From Astragalus membranaceus (Eukaryota; Streptophyta; Magnoliopsida; Fabales; Fabaceae), in contig CM076846.1 of NCBI GenBank assembly GCA_039519185.1, positions 139,024,428-139,088,427 on the forward strand: 64,000 nucleotides of DNA, read 5' to 3'. The notes below the pieces were generated by a model. That model saw nothing but the letters and a program-made list of their open reading frames with translations. It ran no database searches and was not told where the DNA came from. Below are positions 21,154 through 32,300 of this stretch, piece after piece. The translations under genes were made by a program, and so were the position numbers. How positions within the stretch are numbered: the first letter of the stretch is position 1; each line of letters starts with the position of its first letter.

Positions 21154-24130
21154 TTTTTTTTTTAGATAAGCAATGGAACGGAGCACAAGGCGTGCCCAAC
21201 CTTTTACAATATGGAGGGCCTCCTCAAAACCTCCCTGTGCCAAAACCCATTGGGAAAAATACTCAAGAAGGAAAAAGAGTACCTCACACGAAGAAACGTA
21301 CAACAGTGGAACTTTCAGCCTAACCCACTGCTTCTCCCCCAACTATGTAATTCGCAATAAAAAGCATTACATGATTGGATTACAACATAGAATAACAGCC
21401 CATCGGGCAGTTGTACCAATCCGCCCAAGTCGCCATGCAATTCCTCCCTCGCCTTGCCTTAAACCAACTCCATGCCGTGTCCTTGATTCCATCTAATATA
21501 CCCGGAATAGAAGCTACCTCCCCATTGAAAATTACCTTATTTCGAGCCATCCATAGTTTCCAAATAACCGCCATCCATATAAGGTGTTTGACTCCTCTTT
21601 GTCTCATTCCCTTCATTATATTTCCAAATTCCACAAAATGAGTGACAATGTTACCCGTATCACCTATCGAGCTTCCAATCCAAGCAAAAACACTCCTCCA
21701 TATAGCTTTAGCAATTCCACAATCCAAAAACAAGTGATCCACCGTTTCTACGTCCCGAAAACATAAAACACAACTCAAATCATTTTGTGATTGAATTATG
21801 CCTCTTCTATGCAACGCACCCGTGTAGCAATACGCTTCAAGATGACTCTCCACGCAAAAATTTGAACTTTGGATGGCACATTATTTTTCCAAATCTTCTT
21901 GCAAGCAGTAGAGATCTCGGCCTGCACTGTACTTGCTGTTCTTGCAGAAAAAAACGACAGCAGAGCATAACACTTCTTCACCGCAAACCCAGCCATCGAG
22001 TCCGGCAACCATATCCAAGTATCCTGTCGCTGTAACAAAGAAACAACGCATAACAGCTGCTGTAAGGCAGCAACCGATGCTGTCAAAACTGCGTTTTGCA
22101 GCAGCAAAACAGCGCTCCATTCCCATGACCAGCGCCATCCTTCTTCCTTCCACTGCCCAAACTCCTCAACCGTAGCCTCCTTTGACCTGCAATCATTATA
22201 TATATCCGGAAATAAATCTGCCAATCTTTCCGTCCCAATCCAAACATCCTTCCAAAACCTCACCAAATTACCTTTGCCTATTTTAATTTTTACCAATTCT
22301 CCAAACCAATTCTCCAAACCAATCTTCTTGCAAGCTAATGTCCTCACCAAGTAAACACAAGTCCCTCCACCATAAAGATTTCTTCTCCCACCCTCTTCTA
22401 CTCACGAAAATATCGGGCCATCTCCCTCTTAAGCCATACTTTTCCACCAATACCACCTTCCAAATGGGGTTATTTTCCTCAACCAAAATTCTCCATCTCT
22501 ACTTTGTTAGTAAAGCCACGTTAAACACTTCTAAATTTTTCACCCCCAAACCCCCCTTTTCTTTAGGTAGGCAAATAGTTTCCCATCTCACCCAAGCCAA
22601 TTTCTTATTCTCCTCATCACCTCCCCAAAGGAATGTTCTTTGAATCTTCGTAATCTCCGTAATTACCTTCTTTGGAGCTTTGTAAAATGAAAAGAAGTAC
22701 AAAGGAAGCGATGCAAGGACCGAATTAATAAGTGTAACGCGTCCTCCAATAGATAGCTGCCTACTTTTCCAATTATTTAACCTTGCCTTAATTGAATCTA
22801 TTATGGGTTGCCATGTACTCGCTCTTCTCGGATTCGCACCAACCGGAATCCCTAAAAATTTAAAGGGAGCCGAACCCACCTTGCATGCTAAGAATTGAGA
22901 AATTCCATCCATAGCTCTCTCTTCAATATTCAAACCAATTACATTACTTTTGCAAAATTTACCTTTAGTCCGGAAACCATCTCGAAGCTTCTTAGTAATA
23001 CTTTCCAACACCATATACTCTTCTCACCACCATCACAAAAGAGAATTGTGTCATCAGCAAATTGCAAGAGCTCAATCGAAAGAGAATTATTGACACTGAT
23101 TCCTTTAAGATTATTTGATTCCACTCCTTTCCTTACTAGACCCGCCAGTCCTTCCACCACTATCAAGAACAAGAAAGGAGCAAGCGGATCCCCTTACTTG
23201 AGGCCCTTCTGAGCCACAAATTCCTCCGTTGGGCTTCCGTTGACCAACACTGAGATTGAGTTAGAAGAGATACATGTCCACATCCATTTTCTCCACTTCT
23301 CACCAAACCCCAGCCTGCCTAACATATAATCCAGATATGCCCAGCTCACAGAATCATAGGCCTTTTCGAAATCCGCTTTCATAACCACACACTTTTGCTT
23401 CTTCCTCTTTGCCATATCCATGATCCCATTAACAACTACCACTCCATCAAGGATATTTCTACCTGCGAGAAAAGCACTTTGACAATCCGAGATTACCCCT
23501 TTCAAGACCTTCTTCAGTCTACCCGCTAACACCTTCGCAAACATCTTGTATAAGCACCCAATAAGAGAGATAGGCCTATACTCCCCAAGACCTTGTGGAT
23601 TACTATTCTTAGGGATAAGTGCAAGAAAAGAAGCACTTATCGCATTTGGGAGTTTTGCACTGGTATAAAATTCATCAAAAAAATTCAGGACTTCTGTACC
23701 AATAAGATCCCAGCACTCCTTGATAAATCTGAAATTGAACCCATTCGGTCCTAGGCTTTTATTTCCATCACATTCCCATACCGCCTCCTTTATCTCCTCC
23801 AGTGAAAACGGTTCAATTAACAAATCATTGTCCACCCCAGAAATTTGCTTGAAACTCACCCCATCAAGTGTTGGCCTATTAGTGTCACTTTCTTTGAACT
23901 TATCTTCAAAGTGACTTTTAACCTCCCTTTTCACTGCCCCCACATCTTCAATCCATTCACCATCCACCATGAGTTTCAACAGCTGTGTTCTTTTCCGATT
24001 TCTATTACCAACATTAATCGATTCGAGCATCTTCAAGGCTGGAACCTTACTTGCAAGAATACTATGTGCAGCAGCATCTTTAGTCTCGGTATTTGCCTCA
24101 CCCTCTTCCTTTAGTGTCTTCTTCTCCACT
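21154..24130 (-). mobile_element. LINE, 5'-truncated, minus strand
   Basis: Starts (minus sense) at about 24130 inside the region just before reverse transcriptase and ends at a poly-A tail (plus-strand T-run at about 21154-21163). The endonuclease is missing, a usual result of incomplete reverse transcription. No target duplication was found. Confidence 0.85.
21380..24129 (-). pseudogene. LINE reverse transcriptase relic (several stops and frameshifts)
   Basis: 24129-23194 reads through RT motifs GPNGFNFRFIKECWDL, YRPISLIGCLYKMFAKVLA, SAFLAGRNILDG and MKADFEKAYDSVSW. It stops at GLK*GDPLAP, where TAA replaces the usual Gln codon CAA of RQGDP. 23172-22939 holds the catalytic FADDTILF. 23014-22499 holds FKFLGIPVG, LSIGGRVTLINSVL and FLWGG. 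22486-21380 holds the zf-RVT region (VPSKVQIFAWRV, CVLCFRDVETVDHLFLDC). At least one stop and several frame changes make it non-functional. It is from a different LINE lineage than the element at 1-5129: no RNase H is visible. Confidence 0.88.
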
Positions 24131-25329
24131 ATACCAGAAATCCTAACCTCAAGGTTTCACCTAAACAGTGAAATTGCAATTAATCCCTAAGTTGAAATCT
24201 ATGAAATTGGGAGCAGCAAATTATGAACAACCTTCAAATATCAGACATGTCATGTGTCAATTCTTATATCTACTTCTGTATGCTATGTGATTTAAGCCAT
24301 CAAATTGAGCAGTTTATATTGTTTATAAAAAATCAAAAGAAAACAGAATCTTCACAGAAATCCCTAATTCAAAAAATTCAACTCTAAGAAATAGCAATTA
24401 AGTGATTAAATTAATTAAGTTGAAATTGGGTGGAAGAGAATATCAACAAATTACTAAACAAAAATTGAAATGCTTCATCGATTAATCAACAAAAAATAAT
24501 AGTAAACTAAGAGAATGAAAGGAAAAACGAGTTTGGATTAGGGGTCCGAATTTTTCGGTGAATCGCACAAAAAACGCACAAATGTGGTGAATCGATGAAA
24601 TCAATGACAATAGCAGATCTGAAAACATACAATCTTAAAAAAAGATATATGTCTGCATAGAAGAAGTAGATCTGAGAATACCCAGAGTGAGAAGACCAAA
24701 TCACTTAGGTCGAAAGGAAGCTTGAAGCGCAGAAGAAGAAGCTCACGGAGGAAGATATGCACGCAAAGAAGCTCGTGGAAGTGGTGGAAACTATTTCTAG
24801 GGATGGACAGTGCTGGCTGCGCGCGGAAGAAGGAGATAAGAGAGTGATTTCGGTTTCTCTTCTACAACTTGTGAGGAGATTAGGGTTCAATTTCAGTGTG
24901 AGAGAGGAAATTGGTTACCATAATGAGAGAGTGAGAGAGGAAATTGTGAGTGAATGGAGAAGAAGATTAGGGTTCCAAAGAGCGATCACGCGGGGAGAGA
25001 ATGAGGGTCTGTTCTGTGCGTGGGATATGTTTTTGATGAGGATTGTGAGATTAAAAAAAGGTTTTAACATTTAAAGTCAAGCACCATAATTGTCTGACTT
25101 CCAATGTTAAAAATCTTCACATTTGAAGTCAGGCTCTATGCCAGCTTATCTTAAAATGTTAAAACTTTTCACTTTGAAGTCAAACACGTTTACGCTTGAC
25201 TTAAAAACACGCGCGTCAAATAAAAATTTTCATCTTAATTACAAGTTTGCCACCGCGTCAATGTAACAAGTCAGGCATCTGAGCGCCTGACTTTAAATGT
25301 CTAATTCTTTTCCTAATTTTGCACTAGTG
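24131..25329. mobile_element. CACTA-type element, right-hand end
   Basis: Ends TTTTGCACTAGTG at 25317-25329, the reverse complement of CACTAGTGCAAAA. The last about 250 bases contain at least six copies of AAGTCAGGC/TGACTT-type subterminal repeats in both orientations. An open frame at 24757-25074 (MHAKKLVEVVETISRDGQ...) lies inside but belongs to no family I recognise. The left end was not found; the LINE at 21154-24130 may have inserted into this element. Confidence 0.6.
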
Positions 25330-25349
25330 AAAGAGAGAAAAAGAGAGAT

Positions 25350-25398
<49 letters not shown>

Positions 25399-25421
25399 CG
25401 AAGAGAGAAAGAGGAAGAGAG

Positions 25422-25465
<44 letters not shown>
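25350..25465. repeat. (GA)n microsatellite
   Basis: Two GA tracts (about 25352-25396 and 25424-25464) separated by an imperfect purine stretch. Open frames here are repeat artefacts. Confidence 0.9.
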
Positions 25466-26560
25466 AAACACCAAAAACCCTCACCCTTAACAGAAACTCT
25501 TTCTCCAGAGCCCTTCTCATCAACATTCTTGTTCAGAAAAATCAACTCCTCTTAAGATGCAAAATCTGAATTTGAAACTCTTTTCTTCTCCTCCTTCATT
25601 TTCGATTTGCATGTGGTTGATGGAGCTCTAGGAGTGTGAGATTGACTTGCATGTTACATTTGGGAGCAACAGTAGATGGGGTAGAAGCTACATTGTGGAT
25701 TTAAAGCATTCAAAGTGAAGATTTGAAGCTAAGTTCGAGTTTGGGGTTATAGTCTAGTTGGGGTTCAAGTTGAAATTTCTTGATTGTTGTGGATTGTGTC
25801 GCAAAGATTAAGGTGAGTTCTTCATGAATTCTATTTGTTTGGTGATTTGGTGATTGCATGTTGAATACTTGGTATAATCAGAACTTGTATATACCTTAAG
25901 AAAGTTAAAATCAGTTAAAAGACACATTGGGAAGACATTGTGTTGGACTATGTTGTTATTGAAGTTTTGCATGTGATTTGTGCTATTGGGATACTTGTTG
26001 TTTGTTCAAATTGCATCAAATTTGATTGTTTGGATGTATTAAAACGTTGTTTTTGGCTGTTGATGTGTTAAGAATGGAGTAGGACGAGTATTGGAACCAA
26101 AGAAATGGCGAAAAATTACACGAAAATAGAGTTTTTGCGAAGCTGGTGGAGGAGCCCAGTCCGTGCGCCCCTAGGCCCGGAACGTGCATCCTCACCTGTT
26201 TGAAAAATTGTAAATTTTTTTGGCAAGCCCGGTCTGGGCCCCTTTGAGCCCAGTCCGTGCCGAACCTTCTATCACTCAATTTAAAATGCTTCAAATGCTA
26301 TTCCTTTTGACTCCAATCCTTTCCAAATTCATTTCTTAACTCTTCCCAATGATTAATAAGCAAAGATAAGCTATATATCAAGTATTTTTGTGATGCAACA
26401 AGAGTAAATTCATGTTAGGGTTTGTAAACGAACCGAGTAATTATTGTATCGAGTGAGAAAACGACCAAAGTGTCAAGTAAAAGCATAAAACACCAAAGGG
26501 ATGACGATCCTAGTTTTGGCTAGAAAAGACTTGGTACTTAAGAGTGTCCATTGTAACCCA
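25466..26560. other. Gene-free, possibly LTR-derived
   Basis: Leader-like sequence (AACCCTCACCCTTAAC...) followed by a block with CCCAGTCCGTGC (twice, about 26157 and 26249) reminiscent of the GTGCGCTTGGGACGCACC units in the LTR at 61630-61880. No termini or coding region identified. Confidence 0.3.
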
Positions 26561-26579
26561 CCTCTCTTTCCTGGGAACC

Positions 26580-26987
26580 TACTCAGATTAACAGCATTGG
26601 TGCTTGTATTCGTACGTCAACGGGTCATTTATATAAAGGTAAAACTTGGTGGTTCATAGGTGTTCCAACACCACAAGAGGCAGAGGCAATGAGACTTTGG
26701 TAGACCTTACTTTGGTTGGAGGCAATGGGGCTTTCTTCTGTTTCCATAGAACTGGATTGTCTTCCAGTTGTAAATGGCTTGAAGTTAGACCCTTTACCGA
26801 ATACCGAGTTTGGTACTTTAATATCCAATTGTAGGAATTTCCTTGTTAATTTTCCAAGCTTTGAGGTTAGCTTTATTAGGAGACAGACAAATCTTGCCGC
26901 TCATAGTCTAGCTCGGGCATCAAGATTATATGCTAGTTCCCACGTTTTTGATTTCATTCCAACCTGTATTGAGGGGCATCAAATCTA
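26580..26987 (+). pseudogene. RNase H-like (RVT_3) LINE fragment
   Basis: Reads SIGACIRTSTGHFI, then EAEAMRLW in another frame, then SVSIELDCLPVVNGLK and VSFIRRQTNLAAHSLARAS to a stop at 26985-26987. This is the C-terminal ribonuclease H-like domain common to plant LINE proteins. A stop and a frame change interrupt it, and nothing of the RT is attached. Confidence 0.75.
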
Positions 26988-27227
26988 GTTGATTAGATTT
27001 GATTGGATGAGTTTATACTATCCGGCCCCCTGGTTTTGGCATCATCCTAGTGTTCTTCAATGATGCACTGATATGTTACGAGTATTGGACACGATACGTA
27101 TCTAATACGGCGATATACGATACAAAATGTTTGGGATACATATAAGAAAAAACTAAAATTTGAAAAAACATTCATAAATATAAAATAGAAATAGAAATTT
27201 CGAAGAGAACTTGAAATTAGTACCTGG

Positions 27228-27420
27228 TGTATAGAGCTGGCAAAATGGGCCGGGCCCGCCGGGCCGGGCCGGGTTAGCCCGAAAAATGGGAGGGCTTGGG
27301 CCGAATGAATTGAACCCGTTTTTACATCCGGGCTTTTTAGGCCGGCCCGCAAAAGCCCGAGCCCGCGTCGGGCTAGCCCGACTGGGCCATGGGTAGCCCG
27401 CAAGCCCGTGGTGGTTGATG
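27228..27420. mobile_element. GC-rich hAT-like MITE remnant
   Basis: Dense GGGCCGGGCC/AGCCCG repeats starting AGCTGGCAAAATGGGCCGGG, typical of a widespread plant hAT MITE group. It sits in what would be the intron upstream of the TIM9 exon. Right end not clear. Confidence 0.45.
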
Positions 27421-27533
27421 TCATGCTGTGATTATATGACTCAATTAGTGGCTCTGAATAGTATATATCAAATATGGTACTCTACATTTATTATCTATTT
27501 TTCCTTCCGTTTATTTATCTTAGCCTGCGACAG

Positions 27534-27720
27534 TCTGAGAATATATAATTCACTGGTTGAGAGATGCTTTAGTGATTGTGTTGATACGTTTAAGCATAAA
27601 TCCCTGCAAAAGCAAGAGGAAAGTTGCGTTCGAAGATGAGCAGAGAAGTTTCTGAAGCATTCTATGCGTGTTGGCCTGAGGTTTGCCGAGCTCAACCAAG
27701 GAGCTGCAGCACAGGATTGA
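27534..27720 (+). pseudogene. TIM9: TIM9 (mitochondrial inner-membrane chaperone) last-exon pseudogene
   Basis: After a CAG acceptor the frame reads SLRIYNSLVERCFSDC, VDTFKHKSLQKQEESCVRR, a stop (TGA, 27637-27639), then AEKFLKHSMRVGLRFAELNQ and GAAAQD with a normal stop at 27718-27720. This is the C-terminal two thirds of plant TIM9, whose twin CX3C motifs form disulfides in the intermembrane-space small-TIM hexamer. The stop replaces the fourth motif cysteine (TGT to TGA). The first exon was not found upstream. The intact splice acceptor argues for a DNA copy, not a retrocopy. Everything else is well kept, so the lesion is recent or an assembly error. Confidence 0.85.
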
Positions 27721-28206
27721 GTTTGTTAACAGTAGAAAGTTGATTAAGTTTTCTTATGTTTTGTTTTGTTTTGAATACACTTTGTTTAATTATATTTTTG
27801 TTATTTAACCCCAATATTCTATATTTTTCTTTCTTATGTTACCAGTGGTGTATTTGGTGCAGACATTGTAAAATAGTAAAAATAGTGTCATTGTTTGAGA
27901 AAAAAATAAAAATAAATAAATTTAACGATGATAAGTAAAGATAAGATTAAATGTATTTTAAAAACTAATTAAAAAGGGAAAAGATTATGAAGCCAATAAG
28001 TAATCTACAAATAATATTTAATCAAATAGCATAAAATTTAAAATAAAAGACAATCAAAGTAAAACTAAAAAACATAAGAAGGCCGATGATCTATTTTTAT
28101 GTTAATCTAATTAATTTGATTAATACCAAACTAGCAAAAATGATAAAAGGTTTGCCATAAAAAAGAAACATAAAATCAAATCAATAGAGCCAGCAAACAC
28201 GTAAGG
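27721..28206. other. Gene-free, AT-rich
   Basis: Downstream of the TIM9 relic; no gene or repeat recognised. Confidence 0.4.
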
Positions 28207-28398
28207 TTGTCTTTTTTTGGGTAAACCCGGATATCCACCGCACGGATAGTAGTGACTAACCCCTCGCTCATTGTAGGTGCCTCGAGGGGCAGGACAGCTG
28301 GCTCAGAGTTTTAACGCTGCTCCGTACCCAAGACGGGGGTTGAACCCCCGACCCTTGGTTAATGGAGGTTCAGCCCCAACCACTGAACTCACGCTTTG
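28207..28398 (-). mobile_element. SINE (tRNA-derived)
   Basis: On the minus strand an A-box-like GAGTTCAGTGGTTGG is followed about 40 bases later by a B-box-like GGGGGTTCAACCCCCG. The body ends in a short A-run (plus-strand TTTTTTT at about 28212). Length of about 190 bases fits plant SINEs. Confidence 0.6.
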
Positions 28399-28634
28399 GT
28401 ATTTTACTCTGGGTTAAACACATATCGCCGTAAACACTTGTCTATTAGCGAAGCATAACTCCATAAGGTTATCAATTCAGATGTTGATTCTCTGCAGTAG
28501 TTTGTCTCTGTCTCTCTCCAAAATTAATTTTTCTTTATTTTTTCTTAAAAAATGAATGAGCAACCAAAATCTCTTAATGCAGGGATCTAATGGCTATGTA
28601 ATACATGAATCCTGACTGTAGTCGATCGTCATCC

Positions 28635-29110
28635 GTATCAAATCCAATAACAAAAAAAAACACCTTATTAGTTCCAAAGGTTTTGTCACATTCATTCTTT
28701 TTTTGGTTACATACTAATCTTTTTTTGGTTACATTTGTCACATTCATTCTAGTAAGTCTTGTAAAAGACTCAAAGACACACGTGACAAAACATTATGACT
28801 ACTTGTAATTTAAACTAATTATTTTTCATTTATGTGATAGAAGAAGTAGGAGATATGGTGAAATAAAATATTTAATGTTTACTATTAAGTTTTTAATTAT
28901 ATAGCAATTCATGGATTTCTAATTTATAATCTATAATTTTACGACTTTTGTAGAGAATGTCTGAAATATTTCGTAGACATGGGTCACAAAATGTGTCCCA
29001 AGTGCAGGAAATCAATAAGGTATTTATATAGTTTTTAGTTTTTCAAAATGTCATATAAGTAGGAACTCTATATTGTTAGCACAGTGGTTTGAAATTAGGG
29101 TTTTTTGAGG
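28635..29110 (+). pseudogene. Partial duplicate of the RING-finger gene
   Basis: Aligns with 19081-19450: TTAGTTC.AAGGTTTTGTCACATTCATTC near 28670, GACTCAAAGACAC near 28770, exon 4 at about 28949-29021, then intron sequence up to GTTAGCACAGTGG. The exon reads FCRECLKYFVDMGHKMCPKC with all RING cysteines intact and keeps its GT donor. Introns are included, so it is a DNA duplication. Exons 1-3 and 5 are missing and a short direct repeat (TTTTTTTGGTTACAT, near 28700 and 28718) has arisen within. Confidence 0.75.
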
Positions 29111-30494
29111 CTTGGATGAGGAGCTACAAGTGGAATGCTAATGGTGGTGTGTGGGATTGAAGGAGAAGTTGGGATTGCCATTTTTGTAGTAGACAAAGAT
29201 TGTTTTGGGAGTCTTGAGATACCTAGTTGTTATGTACCTAGCAGTATTTTGGTAGGCTGCTGTTGGTAGGTCTCTTGCTGCCCTGGCAGGAGGTCAGTGA
29301 GCGCCCGGGGGTACCTGCAAAGCCACTCCGACGCTGAAGTCAGTATGAGAATAAGCTAGTGAATTTGCAAGGGAAGAGTGTGTACCGTATAAATGGCTTT
29401 GCGAGCCGGTATTTATAGGAAATCGATGCTCGTTGTGGATCGTCGGATCAGTGGAGGCGATCTAAACCCTCCAAGCATATTGGGCTTGTATGTTGTGGAT
29501 ATGGGCCGAATCGGTTGGGCTGATCCATATCCAATTGCTAAACGCACCCCATGGTTTTGCTAATGGACCTCTTGTTCCAGTCCAGAACACTAGTATTCCA
29601 CGAGAGGTTGGAGTTGTTAGTTAATTATTTACATGGAAGGACAAAATGGAGCCGCAACAATTTTAAATTGTGGTTACCCTGCAAACCTTTAGGGCCCATT
29701 TGATGTATAAGATAAGAAGATGGGATATGATAAGTCTATCATATCCAATGTCCAGTTTTTGTTGAACCAGCAAGATATGATAACTTAATCCTGTAACTTA
29801 TCCTATCCTGTCTCTGTAGTTAAAATCTTATCCTGAATTTGAGCTGGGTTAGAAACCAACAGGATGGGATAAGAAAATAATTTACTCAATTACCCTTCTA
29901 AAATATATATTTAAATATGAAATATAATTTATAGTTGTCACAAAGTATTTTTGTATTTAACATATATATATTTATTATTACTTATTAGTTTATCTAATAT
30001 TTATAGTAGAATAACATATGTTATCTTTGTACATAAAAAATGAATAATATATATTATTTTATTTCTTATTAGGTGTTGCACATCAAACACATGATATGAT
30101 AGTGATATCTTGTCTCTATCATATCCTATCTCTATCCTACTTCATATCCTTTGAAGAATGATAACACCCAATGTCTACTCCGGCATAACCATGTTTCTCG
30201 CAACCCAAAACAATTTTATTCTTCTTCCCTTTACCATTCATGGTGGACTCGGATCGAAGAATGATAACAACCATAGCCCAACGTAAGAGATTATCACGAG
30301 TAGCAAAAATCTACAAAATAATCATAAACATATATAATTAATAACTTATAAATACTCATAAACAAGAAGACCTTTAGGGAGATATGTACCTCTAGTGTTA
30401 AATTCGACCGATAAATCCATAGTAAAGGGAAAGTTGCCATTGGCTGTAGCCATATCTATAAAATAAATAAATTGTTAACTAAAAAAATTTTAAA
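29111..30494. other. Repeat debris, no gene
   Basis: 29150-29560 looks like LTR remnant (GTATTTATAGG near 29410; GCTAAACGCACCCC near 29538 as at 7840). 29690-30180 begins GGGCCCATTTGATGTATAAG and has TCATATCC/GGATATGA blocks at both ends, resembling a MITE. No intact termini or coding sequence. Confidence 0.35.
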
Positions 30495-30840
30495 AAAAAA
30501 ATTCCCAGAATTACGTAATTCCGGAAGGTAAAAATTTCAAAATTACGTCTAAAGTCATAATTTCGGAAGGTAAAAAAAAATAAACTTTCCGGAATTATGT
30601 ATTTTTACATATTTCCGGAAGGCAAAAAATTTAAACTTTCCGGAATTACGTTTTTTTACATAATTCCAGAAAGGCAAAAAAATAAATTTTTCGGAATCAT
30701 CAAAATTAGATAATTCTCGAACACATTTTTATGGTTCCGGAATTATCCTCTATACATATTTCTGAAAAGATAACGAAAAAACGTTTTCGGAAATACCTTT
30801 TTGGGAGGTAATTCCGGGAAAGTGAAAAAATTTGAGCACG
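30495..30840. repeat. Degenerate tandem array of TTCCGGAA palindromes
   Basis: About eight blocks of AATTCCGGAA or close variants, often with a nearby TTACGT and A-rich spacer, at about 30 to 65-base spacing. A G-run follows at about 30910-30928. Confidence 0.65.
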
Positions 30841-31421
30841 GTTGAGATTTTGGTAAAAAATGGGACGGGTATTTTGGGAATAAAACGAGGTATGGTATAG
30901 GGTCTAAGAGGGGGGGGGGGGGGGGGGTAAAAAAAGCCTAGCTGTGTTAAGTTTGCTTTATTTTAGACGCAAAATTTTTTTGCTTATTTTTAGGAAAGTG
31001 TAAACAATCTCTTTTGCTTTTCTGTTAGTTTTTAGTCAAACTAAGCGAAATTATAGGATCACTAAAATCGTAAGGCATTGTTTTAGTCAAACTCACCATG
31101 GTAAGGCTATTTAATATAAGGAAAATGCTGTTTACAGCGAAAACAATTCATGAAACTCACCCACGAATGAGGTGTGATGGGTTATGCGACATGCATGTGT
31201 AACTCATCAGTTCACTTCTTTCTAACACCACTGACATGTGTAATTTTTCAACTACGGATTTGACGATACGCGTTTCGTGGCTGCCTTTTAGCGAAAATCT
31301 TTCGCCGGAAATAGTAGTAGTAGTAGTAGTGTTGTTAATATAATAACCCACCCATGTTTTTTTTTCCAATTTAATAGGCATTTTGATGTGTTCTCCGTTT
31401 CTTATATCACAAATCACAAAG

Positions 31422-31940
31422 ATGGACAATGACGAAGGATTGCAGAGTAACAAGGAGTCTCGGATGCAGCGTACTGCTAAATTTTGTCTATCTATTTCAA
31501 CCGCTATTATGGCAATAGCATTCCATAATGGAATTAGAGCACCCGGTGGTATAAATTATGAAACTATGAGACCAAACTATGATGAGAAAACATCATACTT
31601 GGTATATTGGATATCAAATGTAATTGCATTTTTCTCATCTATAACCGCACTGTCAATTTTGCTGTCAATGTTTCTCTTCCGGTCTGGAAGGCGCTTAAAG
31701 CTAGTATTTGGATTGATATTTCTATTCATCTCCATACCAAACATGATGGTATCGCTTGGATACGCCATCTTCATAAACAAGTCCTCTGGTTTGAACTGGA
31801 TTCCTGCTTTTGTTTCAGTGGTCCCAAGTGTACCTACACTTCTCTTAATTATTTCTATGTTTGTAATTGGTTTGAAAATTTCATGTGAGATATCATTTAC
31901 TCCTACTATTGAAGGAAAAATAAGATTAGTTAGAGAGTAA
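31422..31940 (+). CDS. PGG-domain membrane protein without ankyrin repeats
   Basis: 172 residues from MDNDEGLQSNKESRM; an in-frame ATG 36 or more bases upstream exists, but this one best fits the polar leader. Residues about 18-150 match the PGG domain found at the C-terminus of ACD6-type ankyrin proteins: a first hydrophobic segment (FCLSISTAIMAIAFH), the APGGINYE motif, YWISNVIAFFSSITALSILL, LVFGLIFLFISIPNMMVSLG and a last segment (VPTLLLIISMFVIGLKI), so four membrane spans. No ankyrin repeats are encoded upstream (repeat-rich DNA), so this is a PGG-only gene or a 3' fragment of a larger gene. Role unknown; PGG proteins are plasma-membrane or ER proteins linked to defence signalling. Confidence 0.7.
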   Translation: MDNDEGLQSNKESRMQRTAKFCLSISTAIMAIAFHNGIRAPGGINYETMRPNYDEKTSYLVYWISNVIAFFSSITALSILLSMFLFRSGRRLKLVFGLIFLFISIPNMMVSLGYAIFINKSSGLNWIPAFVSVVPSVPTLLLIISMFVIGLKISCEISFTPTIEGKIRLVRE

Positions 31941-32259
31941 GTACCCAGTTTGGTCATGTAAGATCGTGCGACTTATCAATTAACTAGAGAGGTAGACGAA
32001 TCTGATTTGCAATTGTGTTTTTTTTTTACAAACTGGAATTGATTACGTTGTGGACGACACAATAAGATATCCAACACTAACATTGAAATAAGAGACACAT
32101 ACAAACGCACTGTGGCACTAGTTAACCGAAATTTGTGAAGTGGTTAATTTCATTCAACTTTCATGTGAAAATCAAAAGTAATATGAACCAATTTGTCTTT
32201 TTCATTTTTCTCTCACGCATGAAATGTGATGTTGTGGCACTTTCAATATGTAAAACATA

Positions 32260-32300
32260 CTAGTATTGAGAACCAGTGCAACGCACGTGGAGAAATTCGT
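32260..32300 (-). mobile_element. Helitron 3' terminus (minus strand)
   Basis: Minus strand: CCACGTGC-GTT-GCACTGG hairpin, a nine-base spacer, then CTAG followed by T. This matches the Helitron 3' end rule and the three other termini in this window. The body would extend to the right towards about 32640; its 5' end was not identified. Confidence 0.6.

Noticed and set aside
22338..22643. Plus-strand frames across 21173-24190
   Set aside because: Antisense shadows of the minus-strand LINE.
24757..25074. 105-codon frame MHAKKLVEVVETISRDGQ...
   Set aside because: Possibly captured coding DNA, but no family, no splice context and low-complexity ends; not listed as a gene.
24131..25329. Left end of the CACTAGTG element
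   Set aside because: Looked for CACTAGTGCAAAA upstream and did not find it; the element boundary on the left is arbitrary.
25297..25569. Open frames on both strands over the GA repeat
   Set aside because: Arg-Glu or Ser-Leu repeats produced by the (GA)n tract.
28207..28398. Possible tRNA gene from A- and B-box-like motifs
   Set aside because: No cloverleaf or anticodon arm could be drawn; body and A-tail fit a SINE.
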